Shown here piece by piece: positions 1-9,565 of a DNA stretch of 24,956 bases. The stretch spans positions 1 through 24,956 of the forward strand of contig MU626516.1 of the NCBI GenBank assembly GCA_025603075.1, written 5' to 3'. This stretch comes from Neoconidiobolus thromboides FSU 785 (lineage: Eukaryota > Entomophthoromycota > Entomophthoromycetes > Entomophthorales > Neoconidiobolaceae). Made by a program: the position numbers and the translations under genes. The notes under the pieces are model-generated. The model had not been told where the DNA came from. It did no database searches and worked only from the letters and a program-made list of their open reading frames with translations. The first letter of the stretch is position 1. Each line of letters begins with the position of its first letter.

Positions 1-501
1 AGTATTTTCACCAATGTTAAGATATAAATTTAAAGCAGGTGATAGAGTTGGTGTCGTTGGTATTGGTGGGTTAGGTCATTTAGCCATTATGTTTGCTAGT
101 AAATTAGGATGTGAAGTAACTGCATTTTCAAGAAATGAAAGCAAAAAGGAAGAAGCTCTCCAATTAGGAGCTAAACATTATGTAGCAACAAGTGATGAAG
201 GTCAATTAGAAAAAGCTAAAAACTCATTAGACTTTTTAATTGTTACAAGCAATGCTAAAGACTCCCAATGGTCTCAATTTGCTAGTTGGATGGACTTAGA
301 AGGCAGAATTATTTTATTAGCTATCCCAGAAGAGCCATTGAAAATCCAACCTTTTGTACTTTTAAGCAAGAATTTATCACTTACTGGTAGTTTAATTGGG
401 TCCATTGAAGAGATTGAAAAGATGCTACAATTTGCAGCTAAACATGAAATTCGCCCAGTTATCGAAAGATTTAAGATGAAGGATGTAAATAAAGGATTAA
501 A
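1..501 (+). repeat. Terminal inverted repeat of the window, left arm
   Basis: Bases 1-501 equal the reverse complement of 24456-24956 except at base 265 (C here, T in the other copy, a silent Ser codon change). Identity stops abruptly at 502, within the dehydrogenase coding sequence. Confidence 0.95.
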
Positions 502-550
502 GCATGTAAGGGATGGTAAAGTACGCTACAGAGTAGTATTAGAAAATTAA
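1..550 (+). CDS. Zinc-type alcohol dehydrogenase, CAD/ADH6-like, C-terminal part (copy A, 5' end outside the window)
   Basis: C-terminal 182 or so residues of a medium-chain dehydrogenase, probably reducing aldehydes to alcohols with NADPH in the cytosol. The reading frame is open through base 1 (VFSP before the first Met at 14), so that Met is internal and the gene starts outside the window. Visible are the Rossmann nucleotide motif GIGGLGH (about residues 17-23 counted from the Met at 14) and, after the second beta strand, a Ser-Arg followed by Lys-Lys (FSRNESKK), the pattern of NADP(H)-preferring members of the cinnamyl-alcohol-dehydrogenase family. The catalytic zinc ligands would lie in the missing N-terminal half. 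The stop is TAA at 548-550. Bases 1-501 recur inverted at the other end of the window. Family call firm, substrate unknown. Confidence 0.88.
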   Translation, partial: VFSPMLRYKFKAGDRVGVVGIGGLGHLAIMFASKLGCEVTAFSRNESKKEEALQLGAKHYVATSDEGQLEKAKNSLDFLIVTSNAKDSQWSQFASWMDLEGRIILLAIPEEPLKIQPFVLLSKNLSLTGSLIGSIEEIEKMLQFAAKHEIRPVIERFKMKDVNKGLKHVRDGKVRYRVVLEN

Positions 551-832
551 AATTAAATTAAGTAAAAAAAATAAGATTTAAAAAAAATAAGATTTATTTC
601 AAATGTTTTATTATTTATAAATCATAGTTAGAATATTACATTAAAAATGAGTCCACCATAATAAATTTTATATTTAAAGAAAGGTTATGTATAAAAATAT
701 TTAAAATTTAAGTTAAAGAATAGACAGATTCAGTCAACCAAAATTCTTCACTAATAAACTTATTGCTCTTTTGAAGTTGAACTAAAAATGCAATTTAGAT
801 TACTAATCATTTAGCTTCAAATGAGATGAAAT

Positions 833-2430
833 TTACCTTTCATTTTTTAGTTTAGATGGAATAGTAGGTTGATTGGAATTTGTAGGTGGCCAGTTAAAAG
901 CATGAGCTCCATTATTCACTGCAGTGGAAGGTGTTTGAGTAACTAGAGGAGAAAGCATTTCACCGCCCTGATAAAAACCAGGATAAAAGGTAGAAGGACT
1001 TGGTAAATTAGGCGCTTGTAAACAGTGGTTGATCATACCCTACAGTAAAAAGTTAAACTAAGTTCATGAAATTTATTACACAAAAACTTACCATTTGACT
1101 TATTGATTTCTTTTCCTCCTGTTTAATCTGTACTGCTTCTTTCTCAACTTTAGGCTCAATAATAGATTTATTCACTTTAACCTCATTTTGGATTTCTTTT
1201 AATTGGACATTGTTAACATCTTCTTTATTAGTGTCTATTGTTACATTATTTTCAACATCAGTTTCTGTATTTACACTAGGTGATTGTGTATTTGATTCTT
1301 CATTTTTGGATTTTTTTAATGGTATTTGAACTCTTAATCCAGCAGGTCGTTTAAAGCCTTGATTTAATGCTTCATTCTTATCGTTACTAACTGTGTTACT
1401 ATTCATTGGACTTTCGATTGGTTGACCTGAAGTGACTGGATTAGAATGTGAATGTTGCATTGGTTGACTTGATATATGTGATTGTTCTCTTAATTCTTGG
1501 GCTGAATTGATTCGATTCATTTGTTCACTTTGTGGGTGATTTAACTAGAAAATAAAATAAATAAAGTTACTAATTAATAAATTTCATAATTTACCTGTGG
1601 AATTTGGTTATTAAAATGTGGAGTTTGCATCTGTTGCATGCCTTCAGTATTATATCCTTGATTGACCATAGCTCCCATATTTGGATGAATTTGGCCCATA
1701 CTTGGGTTATGTATTTGCATGTTATTATTCGATTCCACTTGATGCATCATATTATTTTGCATTTGCATATTGTTTTGCATATTACTTGGCATATTTCCAG
1801 GTATATTAAAATTATTCGCAATAGGTGAATTCATCATGCCATTATAATTTTGATTTTGATAAGCAATATTAGGATGAAGATAATTATAATTCCCTGGCAA
1901 ATTCATCATCTGATTTGGCTGGAACTGATTATTATTATACATCTAATAAAAGCAAATAAATTTTATGTTTATAATATCTATCTAGTTTACTTACTTGACT
2001 TTCCATTATAGTTGAAGGATCAGGAGTATGTGACATACTGATCTTATCATCAGAACCATCTCTATCATCGCCATTAACAAACTAAAATGACAATTAATAT
2101 TGCTAATTAAACAAAAACTCAGCGTACAAACTTACATCAATGTTACTTTTGCTTTCAAATGGTTCGCCATATTCTGTATATCGCATAAGGATCTTATCCA
2201 TATCAGATGACGCAAATTGACAAAGTTTATTATTGGAATTAAAAACAATTACTGCAATTTCACAGTCACATAAAACGCTTAACTCGTACGCTTTTTTCAT
2301 TAGACCGGCTTTACGTTTTAAAAAAGTAACCTAAAACTCATTTAGTATCTTGACTTTTTTAATAAATGCTACTTACCTGCTTATTCCTCTCATCAGTAAG
2401 ACCTTTAATCTCAATTTTCTTACGACCCAT
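833..2430 (-). CDS. MADS-box transcription factor, MEF2/Rlm1 type
   Basis: Nuclear DNA-binding regulator. I assemble six exons on the minus strand: 2377-2430, 2136-2330, 1995-2081, 1595-1942, 1092-1544 and 833-1039, giving 447 residues; all junctions are GT-AG and keep frame. Residues 1-57 are a MADS box almost identical to animal MEF2 (starts [10 protein letters not shown], contains [20 protein letters not shown]), followed by a MEF2-type extension ([15 protein letters not shown]). Residues about 113-228 are very rich in Asn, Met and Gln. Residues about 293-303 hold [11 protein letters not shown], which resembles the MAP-kinase docking motif of MEF2A/C (RKPDLRVVIP). In yeast the relative Rlm1 acts below the cell-wall-integrity MAP kinase; the same role here is inference. 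Start chosen because MADS factors of this type begin MGRKK. The last exon ends at TAA (833-835); AG/GTAAAT overlaps this stop, so a further 3' exon cannot be fully excluded. Confidence 0.9.
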
Positions 2431-2599
2431 TGTTTGAAGTTATTAGCAGTTTGATGTTAGTTGATATAGTGCCTATAAATAAAGGATAAATATACAGACA
2501 TTTTAAACCAAAGATATTGATAATTTAAAATTAAGCTTTCTAACTTAACAGTTAACTTACAATTTTTTTGACTTGTTATTTTTTTTAAAACTAAAATAT

Positions 2600-2751
2600 T
2601 TATTTTTAGTTCTCTCTTATATTTTTATAAAAAAAGTAAAGAAACTTTGAGAAATTTATTTTTAGCCCCCCTTTTCTTTTTATTGTTATGGTGCTATTTT
2701 TATCCTATTGGTTAGTAGAAATTCTATTTTTAAAAACAGGTCTATTTTTAG
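2600..2751. promoter_or_regulatory. Cluster of four MEF2/Rlm1 consensus sites upstream of the MADS gene
   Basis: Four matches to the MEF2/Rlm1 consensus YTAWWWWTAR lie 170-321 bp upstream of the MADS gene ATG: TTATTTTTAG at 2600-2609, TTATTTTTAG at 2656-2665, CTATTTTTAA at 2724-2733 and the strict form CTATTTTTAG at 2742-2751. A near match, CTATTTTTAT, is at 2694-2703, and an inverted CCAAT box (CTATTGGTTA) sits among them at 2705-2714. The sites are seen directly; binding and autoregulation are inference from known MEF2 and RLM1 behaviour. Local T-richness raises the chance of false matches. Confidence 0.5.
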
Positions 2752-4058
2752 TTCTAGCTAAAGCTTATTGGCGATAACAAAGTCCAAAATGCTTGATGCT
2801 CACCAATTAGATCAACTTTAAGGTCCAGATTTATGAGATAGATTAGAAATTAAATTAATGGAATTAAACTGTCAAATATTAAAAAATTTATGCAGCTAAG
2901 CTAAAAATAAATTATTAATACACAATTAAACTAAATATCTAAAAGATTATTAAATGAAAGGTAATGATCATCAATTATCCGCGATTAATGCATCCACTTG
3001 CATTTGCTTCAATTAATAATTCCATCTATTGTAAAATTTTAATTGATAACAAACTAAATGAACTAAGAACTATGATTGTTTCTCCTTTTTACACAATCAC
3101 TAGTTTTAAAATTATTTAAAAATCAGATTAAAATGAAGTCATATTTCATTATAATAATTACTTATCCATAAACTACTACTGAATACTGTTCTATTAAATT
3201 TAATATAATTGCTGAAAAATACTTATTTTGGAGAAATCAATTGTATTAATAAGTAAGCATAAATCAAGGGAGTTTAGCCTGGTATTTAATAACATTCATC
3301 ATGATTATTGTATAGTTTATAACCTCATTACCAGTTTATTCGATTATTAGACTATCAAAGGAGATTAAGTTTTCTATTAAAAGCTATCCCCTTTTCTAAT
3401 GTTGTGGTTTTAATATACATTTGTAGCTTTTGGTAATGAAAAAATACTTTGGAGCTAATTTACTAAACTCCTAATGTGTTTTGACAAATTATGTTGTAAT
3501 ATTTAATCGGACTTAGTGATGCTTGATATTTTTTATAATAAAGTATTATTATATTAGTAGATGTGAATGTTATTTCACTCTTTGTTAATTTTTATTTAAT
3601 ATTAGATTAAAAAAAGTATTGGCTGTCTGCTGAAATAAAAAACATTGTCATAGTAGATAAATATCGGACATTCTGATGTTTTGTTAATAAAATAATAATT
3701 ATAACAAGTACAACAAAATGTTCGTAGTCATAGTTATTTACTGCTTATATAAACTACTAAAAATTCCTATAACAAATTATAATATCATTCATATATTAAA
3801 TGTCAAGTAGCAGTTCATTAACGGCGCTTATATTAACTTTCCTAATGACCTTAAAATAGTACATTAATATAGTACTATATTATTCTATTCAAAATAAAAA
3901 CATACAATTCATATAATATAACTTTTTAAACTATTAAGCCAAGCCTAGCATTTTTCCTCTATCCCCAAAACTCAAGAAATTCCAAAAAATTTGCCCAATA
4001 ATTCCTAACAAAAATCTCAATATACTAATCAAATTATCAAAAATTGATTTAACCTTCA
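2752..4058. other. Intergenic region between the divergent MADS and SUV3 genes
   Basis: About 1.3 kb of AT-rich sequence with stops in all frames and no RNA gene that I can recognise. CCAAT-type boxes occur at about 2766 (inverted) and 2813. A small imperfect hairpin (TAGTAC...GTACTA) lies near 3858-3878. The last 60-100 bases before 4059 are A/C-rich and poor in G, as expected for the 5' leader of the SUV3 gene. The long size compared with other gaps here is unexplained. Confidence 0.5.
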
Positions 4059-6632
4059 ATGTTTTCTAATAACTTAACATTCAAATTGATCAATAAGAGA
4101 TGCTTTAAATTGAATTTAGTACGTTATGCAACCACCGGGAAAAAAATATCAACTACAAAAATATTAGAAAAATATCTACCAAAGGAAGATAAGGATGAAT
4201 TAGTGGGAGATGTGAGAAAGACTAGTTTAAAGGAGATACCAAGAAGGGGGAATGATAAAAGAAATCGAGGTGGTAGAAATTCATATAGACAACAGAGGTT
4301 TGAGTTTCAAGGTAATTTAGAATTGAGTGATAATTTTTTTAAATGGAATTAATTTATATTAAAAAAAATAGATTATTTAAATCATGTATATCATTTCAAA
4401 TTCAATTCCACTATCAAGTCGTTAGTCCTAAGTTTAGGCTGGAATGAAAGAACCTATAAAACGGTGATGGGAGAATTTATAGAATTGATTAAATCGGACA
4501 AATACCCGAAATTCAAATTTTCAGACGCAGCTAAAGTAGTATCAGAAAGTAATTTATTAGCTTTAGATCAAGCAATCTTGAGACAGTTTCTTAAATTTGG
4601 TAGTAGACAACTAGGAGAAAAAGAAAAGGAAAAATTTGATTATATTAAAGGGTTAGCGACTTTAGAAAACCCAATTCATTGGTTTCCTCAAGCTAGAAAG
4701 ATGAAAAGGTAAGTTTGGAATTTAACTTTACTTTGCTTATTTAATTTTTTATAATAAAATACAGAAAAATCATCATGCATGTCGGCCCCACAAATTCCGG
4801 AAAAACATACAAAGCTTTACAACGATTAAAAACAGCTCCACGAGGTGTGTATTGTGGTCCATTACGTTTATTAGCGTTTGAAATCTTTAAACGATTTATT
4901 GATGAAGGTATACGATGTAATTTAGCCACTGGAGAAGAACGTATAGATGTTGAAGATTATATCTCCAATTTAGAAAAAACTACTGGTCAAAAAATTGAAT
5001 TAAAAAACTATTCAGATATTGGTAGTTTGAAACAAACGATAACTTCAGCTACAATAGAGATGTTGAATTTAAGTAAAGTTTATGATGTGGCTGTATTTGA
5101 TGAGATTCAACTACTTTCCGATGCACAAAGAGGATGGGGGTGGTTAAGAGCTTTAGTAGGTGTCCAAGCACATGAAATTCATCTTTGTGGGGAACCAAGT
5201 GCTATTCCTTTCGTAAAAGAAATTTGTAAACAAATGAATGAAGAGGTTATTATTAATGAGTATGAAAGATTATCGCCCTTAAAGATAAAAGAAGATGCCT
5301 TAGATGGGGATTATAAAAAATTTAAAAAGGGAGATTGTTTAGTTACTTTTAGTAGAGACGGAATCTTTGAACACAAAGATAAAGTTGAAAAAGCTACAGG
5401 ATTAAAGTGTGCAGTAGTATATGGTAGACTGCCACCAGGTAAGTTATTTTTTTAGTTTTGTTTCATGATGGGCATTAAATATATAAACATAACAGAAAAT
5501 CGAGCTATGGAAGCTAAATTATTTAACGACCCTGATTCAGGTTATGATATTATGGTAGCTTCTGATGCAGTTGGTATGGGTTTAAATCTGTAAGTCTTTA
5601 TTGGCTTTTATTATAATTATAAATTAATAATTTATTAAATTCAAAATATTAGAAATATTCAACGAGTAGTATTTGATAGTTTATCTAAATTTGATGGTAC
5701 TGGTATTCGAAAAGTAAAAATATCACAAGTAAAACAAATTGCTGGTAGAGCGGGGAGATTTGGTACTCACTTTGCTAATGGAGAAGTTACAAGGTAAATT
5801 ATTTAGTTATTATGATCATGAGTTTAAATTACTGATTTTTTAAAATATAGCTTTTATAAAACAGATGTAGATTATCTTTTATATTGTATGCAACAAAAGT
5901 TTGCTCCTTTAAAAGTAAGTTAATGCTTTGTAGCATAAATTAATTTTTAAATTATTTAATAGACAATTGGATTACAACCTGAGTTATCAATCTTAAAAGC
6001 TTTCTTTTATCAATTTCCAAACGAATCTTTTTCAATGATATTGGTAATATAATAATAATAAATTTTAATAACATATTAATAGTTAAATTAAAATAGATAA
6101 AATTAATGGTATTATGTGAATTACCTAAAGGCTATTTTTTATGTTACACAGATGATCATATTAAATTAGCAGGTATATTAAGTGAAATACCATTATCTTT
6201 AGAAGATCGATTATCTTTTTTAATGGCACCAATCCCTGCTAGAGATCCACAAGTAGTAAAATTTATTGCAAAGGTAAAGTGATTTAATAATTAATATCAA
6301 CAATTTGTAATGTTTTAGGCAATTACTACACATTCTCAAGGACATCCAGTAAATATTAAAGATCATTTAAATATACCTAATACTGCCCAAATGAATGATG
6401 AAGATTATCTAAAACAATTAGAAACTTGTCATAGGTGCATTATGTTATATTTATGGTTAAGGTAATATACTAATTAATTATTATTTTAATTTTAATTATT
6501 TTAATGTTTAGTTATCGTTTCCCACTTTCTTTTCATGATGTTGAAACATGCAAAATCTTAAAATTAGATATAGAAGATGCCTTATCGGGTACATTACATA
6601 CTAAAAAAATATTACCAAAATCAAAACATTAA
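4059..6632 (+). CDS. SUV3: Mitochondrial ATP-dependent RNA helicase SUV3
   Basis: Helicase subunit of the mitochondrial RNA degradosome (with the exoribonuclease Dss1 in yeasts), acting in RNA turnover and intron release in the matrix. Ten exons: 4059-4311, 4372-4708, 4765-5438, 5496-5589, 5653-5793, 5851-5914, 5963-6043, 6097-6273, 6319-6461 and 6512-6632, total 694 residues (yeast Suv3 is about 737). The first 35 residues are basic with no acidic residue, and LVRYA near 25 looks like a matrix-protease site. Motif I is GPTNSGKT (204-211), motif II is the Suv3-typical DEIQ (309-312), motif V region is [10 protein letters not shown] and motif VI is QIAGRAGR (481-488). A basic RGG-like linker precedes the helicase core. 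Unspliced intron 1 would stop at 4352. The first intron (donor GTAATT, acceptor AATAG) is the least certain junction. Confidence 0.93.
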
Positions 6633-6710
6633 ATTAATAAAAAATAAATAGACAAATCAAAAAATCAAAATAATCCATGATTTTACTTATTTTATTTTTT
6701 ACATATAATG

Positions 6711-6811
6711 TAGGGGGATGTGTTTTTTGTTCAAGAATTTTACTACAATCTTTTCACTCAAATAATGCTTAAAAGACGGAAAAATAATGAAATCAAAAAA
6801 ACAGTCCCATA
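6711..6811. mobile_element. MITE-like element, copy 1
   Basis: A 101-bp segment with imperfect terminal inverted repeats: left GGGGGATGTGTTTTTTG; the right end read on the minus strand is TGGGACTGTTTTTTTG. Both ends are flanked by TA. It has no coding capacity. A homologous copy in the same orientation, with the same ends, is at 24165-24270. TA flanks suit a Tc1/mariner/pogo-type non-autonomous element, but two copies alone cannot prove transposition. It sits between the convergent SUV3 and Bre2-like genes and ends 13 bp from the Bre2-like stop codon, so it probably lies in their 3' UTRs or terminator region. Confidence 0.6.
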
Positions 6812-6824
6812 TAATATTCAACTT

Positions 6825-7790
6825 TTATAAATTTTCAACTAAAGAATATAATGAATTGACTTTACTCTCTTTTAATTTAAAACCATATTTAATTAAATCC
6901 AACTTATTAACATTAGGACATTGTTTCGGATGAAATATTTCTGGAGGAGAATGGACAAACTGAGGTCCAAAATTTAATTTAACTTTTGCACCATTATAAA
7001 TTGAAATAGCAGGATGGTATTTAGCCAAATAAAGATTTAAAAATGAATGATCAATCAATTCCCCATTAACAAAAAAACAAAGTTGAGAACCAGAATGAAT
7101 TGGTAGCTGATCAAACTTTAAAAAAGGATCTTGAAAATTATAATCAAATTGTTCAGGAAAAGGTATTGGAGTTGCTAATTCACTTTCATTTTCACCACAT
7201 TGAACTTTAATTGGATTAATTTTGGATGATAATTGAGGATTAATTTCATATGAATATTGTCGTGCCCCTATTGCTTGATCTAACACTCTAAACTCAATTT
7301 CTTTCCTTTCAATTTCGTTTAATTGTGGTAAATGTATCAATACTCCTACTACATCTCCTTCACAATAACCTTTATTAACATCGAATGGTCTAGATCGATG
7401 AAATAATGTTCCTGGGTTTGCTCTATAAGAGTAAGAAAATCCATCATAGCCTAAGGGTACATCTTTTGGTGTAGAAACTTGTGCAATACCTAGTCTTATA
7501 TTAGAATCTTCAGGCAAATCTAATATTCTAACTTCAAAATAATAGGTGCCTTCGGAGATACCATAGTTGGCTAAAGTGATATTATAATCTTTATTACATT
7601 TCACTGTTAATCCATCCGTGGAAAAGATGATATCTTTGGAACTACAATAACTTCGTTTATCCATCTGTATTGAGGTAGTATAGATTGGGTTAGGTCGATC
7701 TGGATTCATATTTAAATAAGGGAACGAGATAGATTTTAAATGTGTCTTGTTTTCATGGTCAGAGTTAGACTCGTCGTTGATTGTGTTCAT
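6825..7790 (-). CDS. SPRY-domain protein, Bre2/Ash2-like subunit of the COMPASS (Set1) complex
   Basis: Intronless, 321 residues. In yeast Bre2 pairs with Sdc1 and stimulates H3K4 methylation by Set1 in the nucleus. The SPRY domain spans about residues 50-295: a strand region with TYYFEVRIL, then RLGIAQ, the strongly Ash2-like stretch LGYDGFSYSYRANPGTLFH, GYCEGDVVGVLIHLP, the late strands SQLCFFVNGELI, then AISIYNGAKVKLNFGP. A loop of about 65 residues interrupts the fold before the FFVNG strand, as in Ash2L and Bre2. The C-terminal tail (about 300-321) is where the Sdc1/DPY-30-binding helix lies in family members. There is no PHD or winged-helix region, so it matches Bre2 rather than full-length Ash2. 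The start is the first ATG of the frame, 488 bp from the divergent dioxygenase gene. Confidence 0.85.
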   Translation of the reverse strand: MNTINDESNSDHENKTHLKSISFPYLNMNPDRPNPIYTTSIQMDKRSYCSSKDIIFSTDGLTVKCNKDYNITLANYGISEGTYYFEVRILDLPEDSNIRLGIAQVSTPKDVPLGYDGFSYSYRANPGTLFHRSRPFDVNKGYCEGDVVGVLIHLPQLNEIERKEIEFRVLDQAIGARQYSYEINPQLSSKINPIKVQCGENESELATPIPFPEQFDYNFQDPFLKFDQLPIHSGSQLCFFVNGELIDHSFLNLYLAKYHPAISIYNGAKVKLNFGPQFVHSPPEIFHPKQCPNVNKLDLIKYGFKLKESKVNSLYSLVENL

Positions 7791-8278
7791 GGTTTTTTTG
7801 AGGTTTGGTTAAAAATTGATTTAAACAAGGAAAAATTAATTTTTGATGTGTAATAAAAAGTAAAGTTGAGAGACTGTTTTTTTCGATGAGATTAATTAAT
7901 TTTTTTTTAGACTAGAAAAATGAACATTATTAAAATAAAAGATAGACATGCTGTTTTTAGTATGTTTGTATAACTTAAATAGGATAGTTTGAGCATATCT
8001 AAATTAACACTAAAATTTAGGGTTGAAGTTACAATTATAAATAAAAAGTCATAAAAGTCATACACTTAACTGACTACCACTATTTGTAAAAAAACTCACC
8101 GAAAATCTATTAGTAATCTACATTACTAATAATCATTGAAAAGTAACTTATTTATCTTTAACCAATCAATAGCAACCAGCTCGAATTTAATATAAAATCG
8201 GTTAATTAAAACTCAATCTTTATATAAAAAACTATTTTTAAAAAAACATAATATTAAATAAATAATAACAACTAATCA
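7791..8278. promoter_or_regulatory. Divergent promoter region of the Bre2-like and DOPA-dioxygenase genes
   Basis: 488 bp without a gene. An NF-Y/HAP-type CCAAT box (AACCAATCA) is at 8160-8168, about 110 bp upstream of the dioxygenase ATG at 8279, and a TATA-like TATATAAAA lies near 8220, about 50-60 bp upstream. Both are sequence matches only. Confidence 0.4.
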
Positions 8279-8740
8279 ATGTCATTTCCAAGCCCAATTA
8301 AGTACTTCGACTTACATTTTTACTTTAAAGAATGGGATTCAGCTTCTGTTGCTTCCATAACGACTTTAAGACAAAGTTTTATTCAAGCTTTTCCACATAT
8401 TAAAGTATTTGAATTGGTACCAAGACCAGTTGGTAAGTTCAATTGAATTCAATCATGTTTTATTCATATGTTGAATATTAGTAAAACATCTAGTTCATTA
8501 TCTCTATTATAAAAACATAATGTTAATATTTCATCTTTAGGACCTCATCCTGTTGGTATGTTTGAAGCACATGTGATGAGTGAAGAAGATTTGGGTAAAA
8601 TTATCCCTTGGTTACTAGTTAATAGAAATGGCCATTCAGTATTGGTGCATCCTAATACAGATAATGCCTTGAATGATCATTCAATTCATGCTGTTTTTGT
8701 GGGTGAAAAACAAGAGTTGAAGTTAAGTATTTTCAATTAA
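8279..8740 (+). CDS. DOPA 4,5-dioxygenase family protein
   Basis: Two exons, 8279-8432 and 8541-8740, joined in frame by a GTAAGT...TTTAG intron, giving 117 residues, the usual size of this small family. Members characterised in fungi (Amanita DODA) cleave the catechol ring of DOPA in an extradiol, iron-dependent way; most relatives have no proven substrate. Visible family motifs are the N-terminal YFDLHFYF (His as a likely metal ligand), GPHPVGMFEAHV across and after the splice site (two more His), and LVHPNTDNALNDHS near residues 90-105. The internal Met at 8558, which opens the second exon frame, is not the start, because the first exon carries the conserved FDLHFYF segment. Betalain-type pigment chemistry should not be assumed from the family name. 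Confidence 0.87.
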
Positions 8741-9565
8741 GAAGAGGGAATGTATAAGGAAAGAAAGGAGAAAGAATAAACTTAAAAATAAGTTCGATCT
8801 TATGCTTTTGAATTTATGATTTATTGTCTTTACCTATTGTTTATTGAATTTAGTTTTAGATTTATTAACTTTCAATTTATTATTGTTGAAAATTAAAGAA
8901 TAAAGAATGACACTATTGAGTTCTTTTATGAGTTTATTGATTTGTAAAAATAAAAATTTAAAAGAAATTAAATTGCTTTAAATTTATTACCATTGGTTAT
9001 AAAACAGTTTCAATAGTGACTGCTATTAGATCGTATAAAAAGAAGCATTATATCTTCCAAATTATTGCCTTATTACTGATAAGTTAATGCGTTATTGAGA
9101 GTATTCTACTACTTTCTGGTTAGAATAATGGTAGTAATTGCTATACGTCTCTATTGTATTCCAAGTTCATTACTCTTAGATTATAAAAGTATTCTAACTA
9201 GTATAGATAGATTAAAAAACCCTTATTAAATAAATAACTGCTAGGATCTTTAATAGGGAATAGAAGCAGAGTGGCTGATCAATAAAGCTTAGATTATATA
9301 ATTTAGCAACTTTATACTACCATATACTATTGCCCAACATACATCATAATCGTATAAAACAATAAATCATAATGTAAAATAAACCAGTCTTAATCCCCGC
9401 ATCAACCAATCAATCTTCAGGTAATACTTTTTTACTCATTCAAAATCAAAAGCATAAAAAGGGGCATATATTTGACCACGTCATAAATGATTATAAAAAA
9501 AAATTTACACAAAAATAAACTTTCTAAAAAAATTTCAATTATCAAAAAAAGTAAAGAATAAAAAA
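8741..9565. other. Intergenic region between the dioxygenase and amidohydrolase genes
   Basis: 825 bp of AT-rich sequence with no ORF or RNA gene that I can support. A CCAAT box (AACCAATCAA) at 9404-9413 is about 155 bp upstream of the amidohydrolase ATG, and an AAGGGG stretch (stress-element-like) lies near 9459. Short inverted words such as GGTTAGAATA (about 9118) and TATTCTAACT (about 9190) could pair but look like chance. Confidence 0.4.

Noticed and set aside
1604-1828. Plus-strand ORF of 74 codons opposite the MADS gene.
   Set aside because: It is the antisense shadow of the repetitive Asn/Met-rich exon 4 and has a composition (His, Ile, Met) that follows from that.
2790-3680. A frame starting at the ATG at 2790 that, read through its many stops, looks loosely protein-like and might be a decayed, RIP-mutated retroelement.
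   Set aside because: The stop density (about one in ten codons or more) is what random DNA of this AT content gives, all three stops occur, and I recognise no domain. A coding-potential or RIP-index test would be needed to revive it.
4741-4929. Minus-strand ORF of 62 codons.
   Set aside because: Overlaps the SUV3 ATP-binding exon on the other strand; no support.
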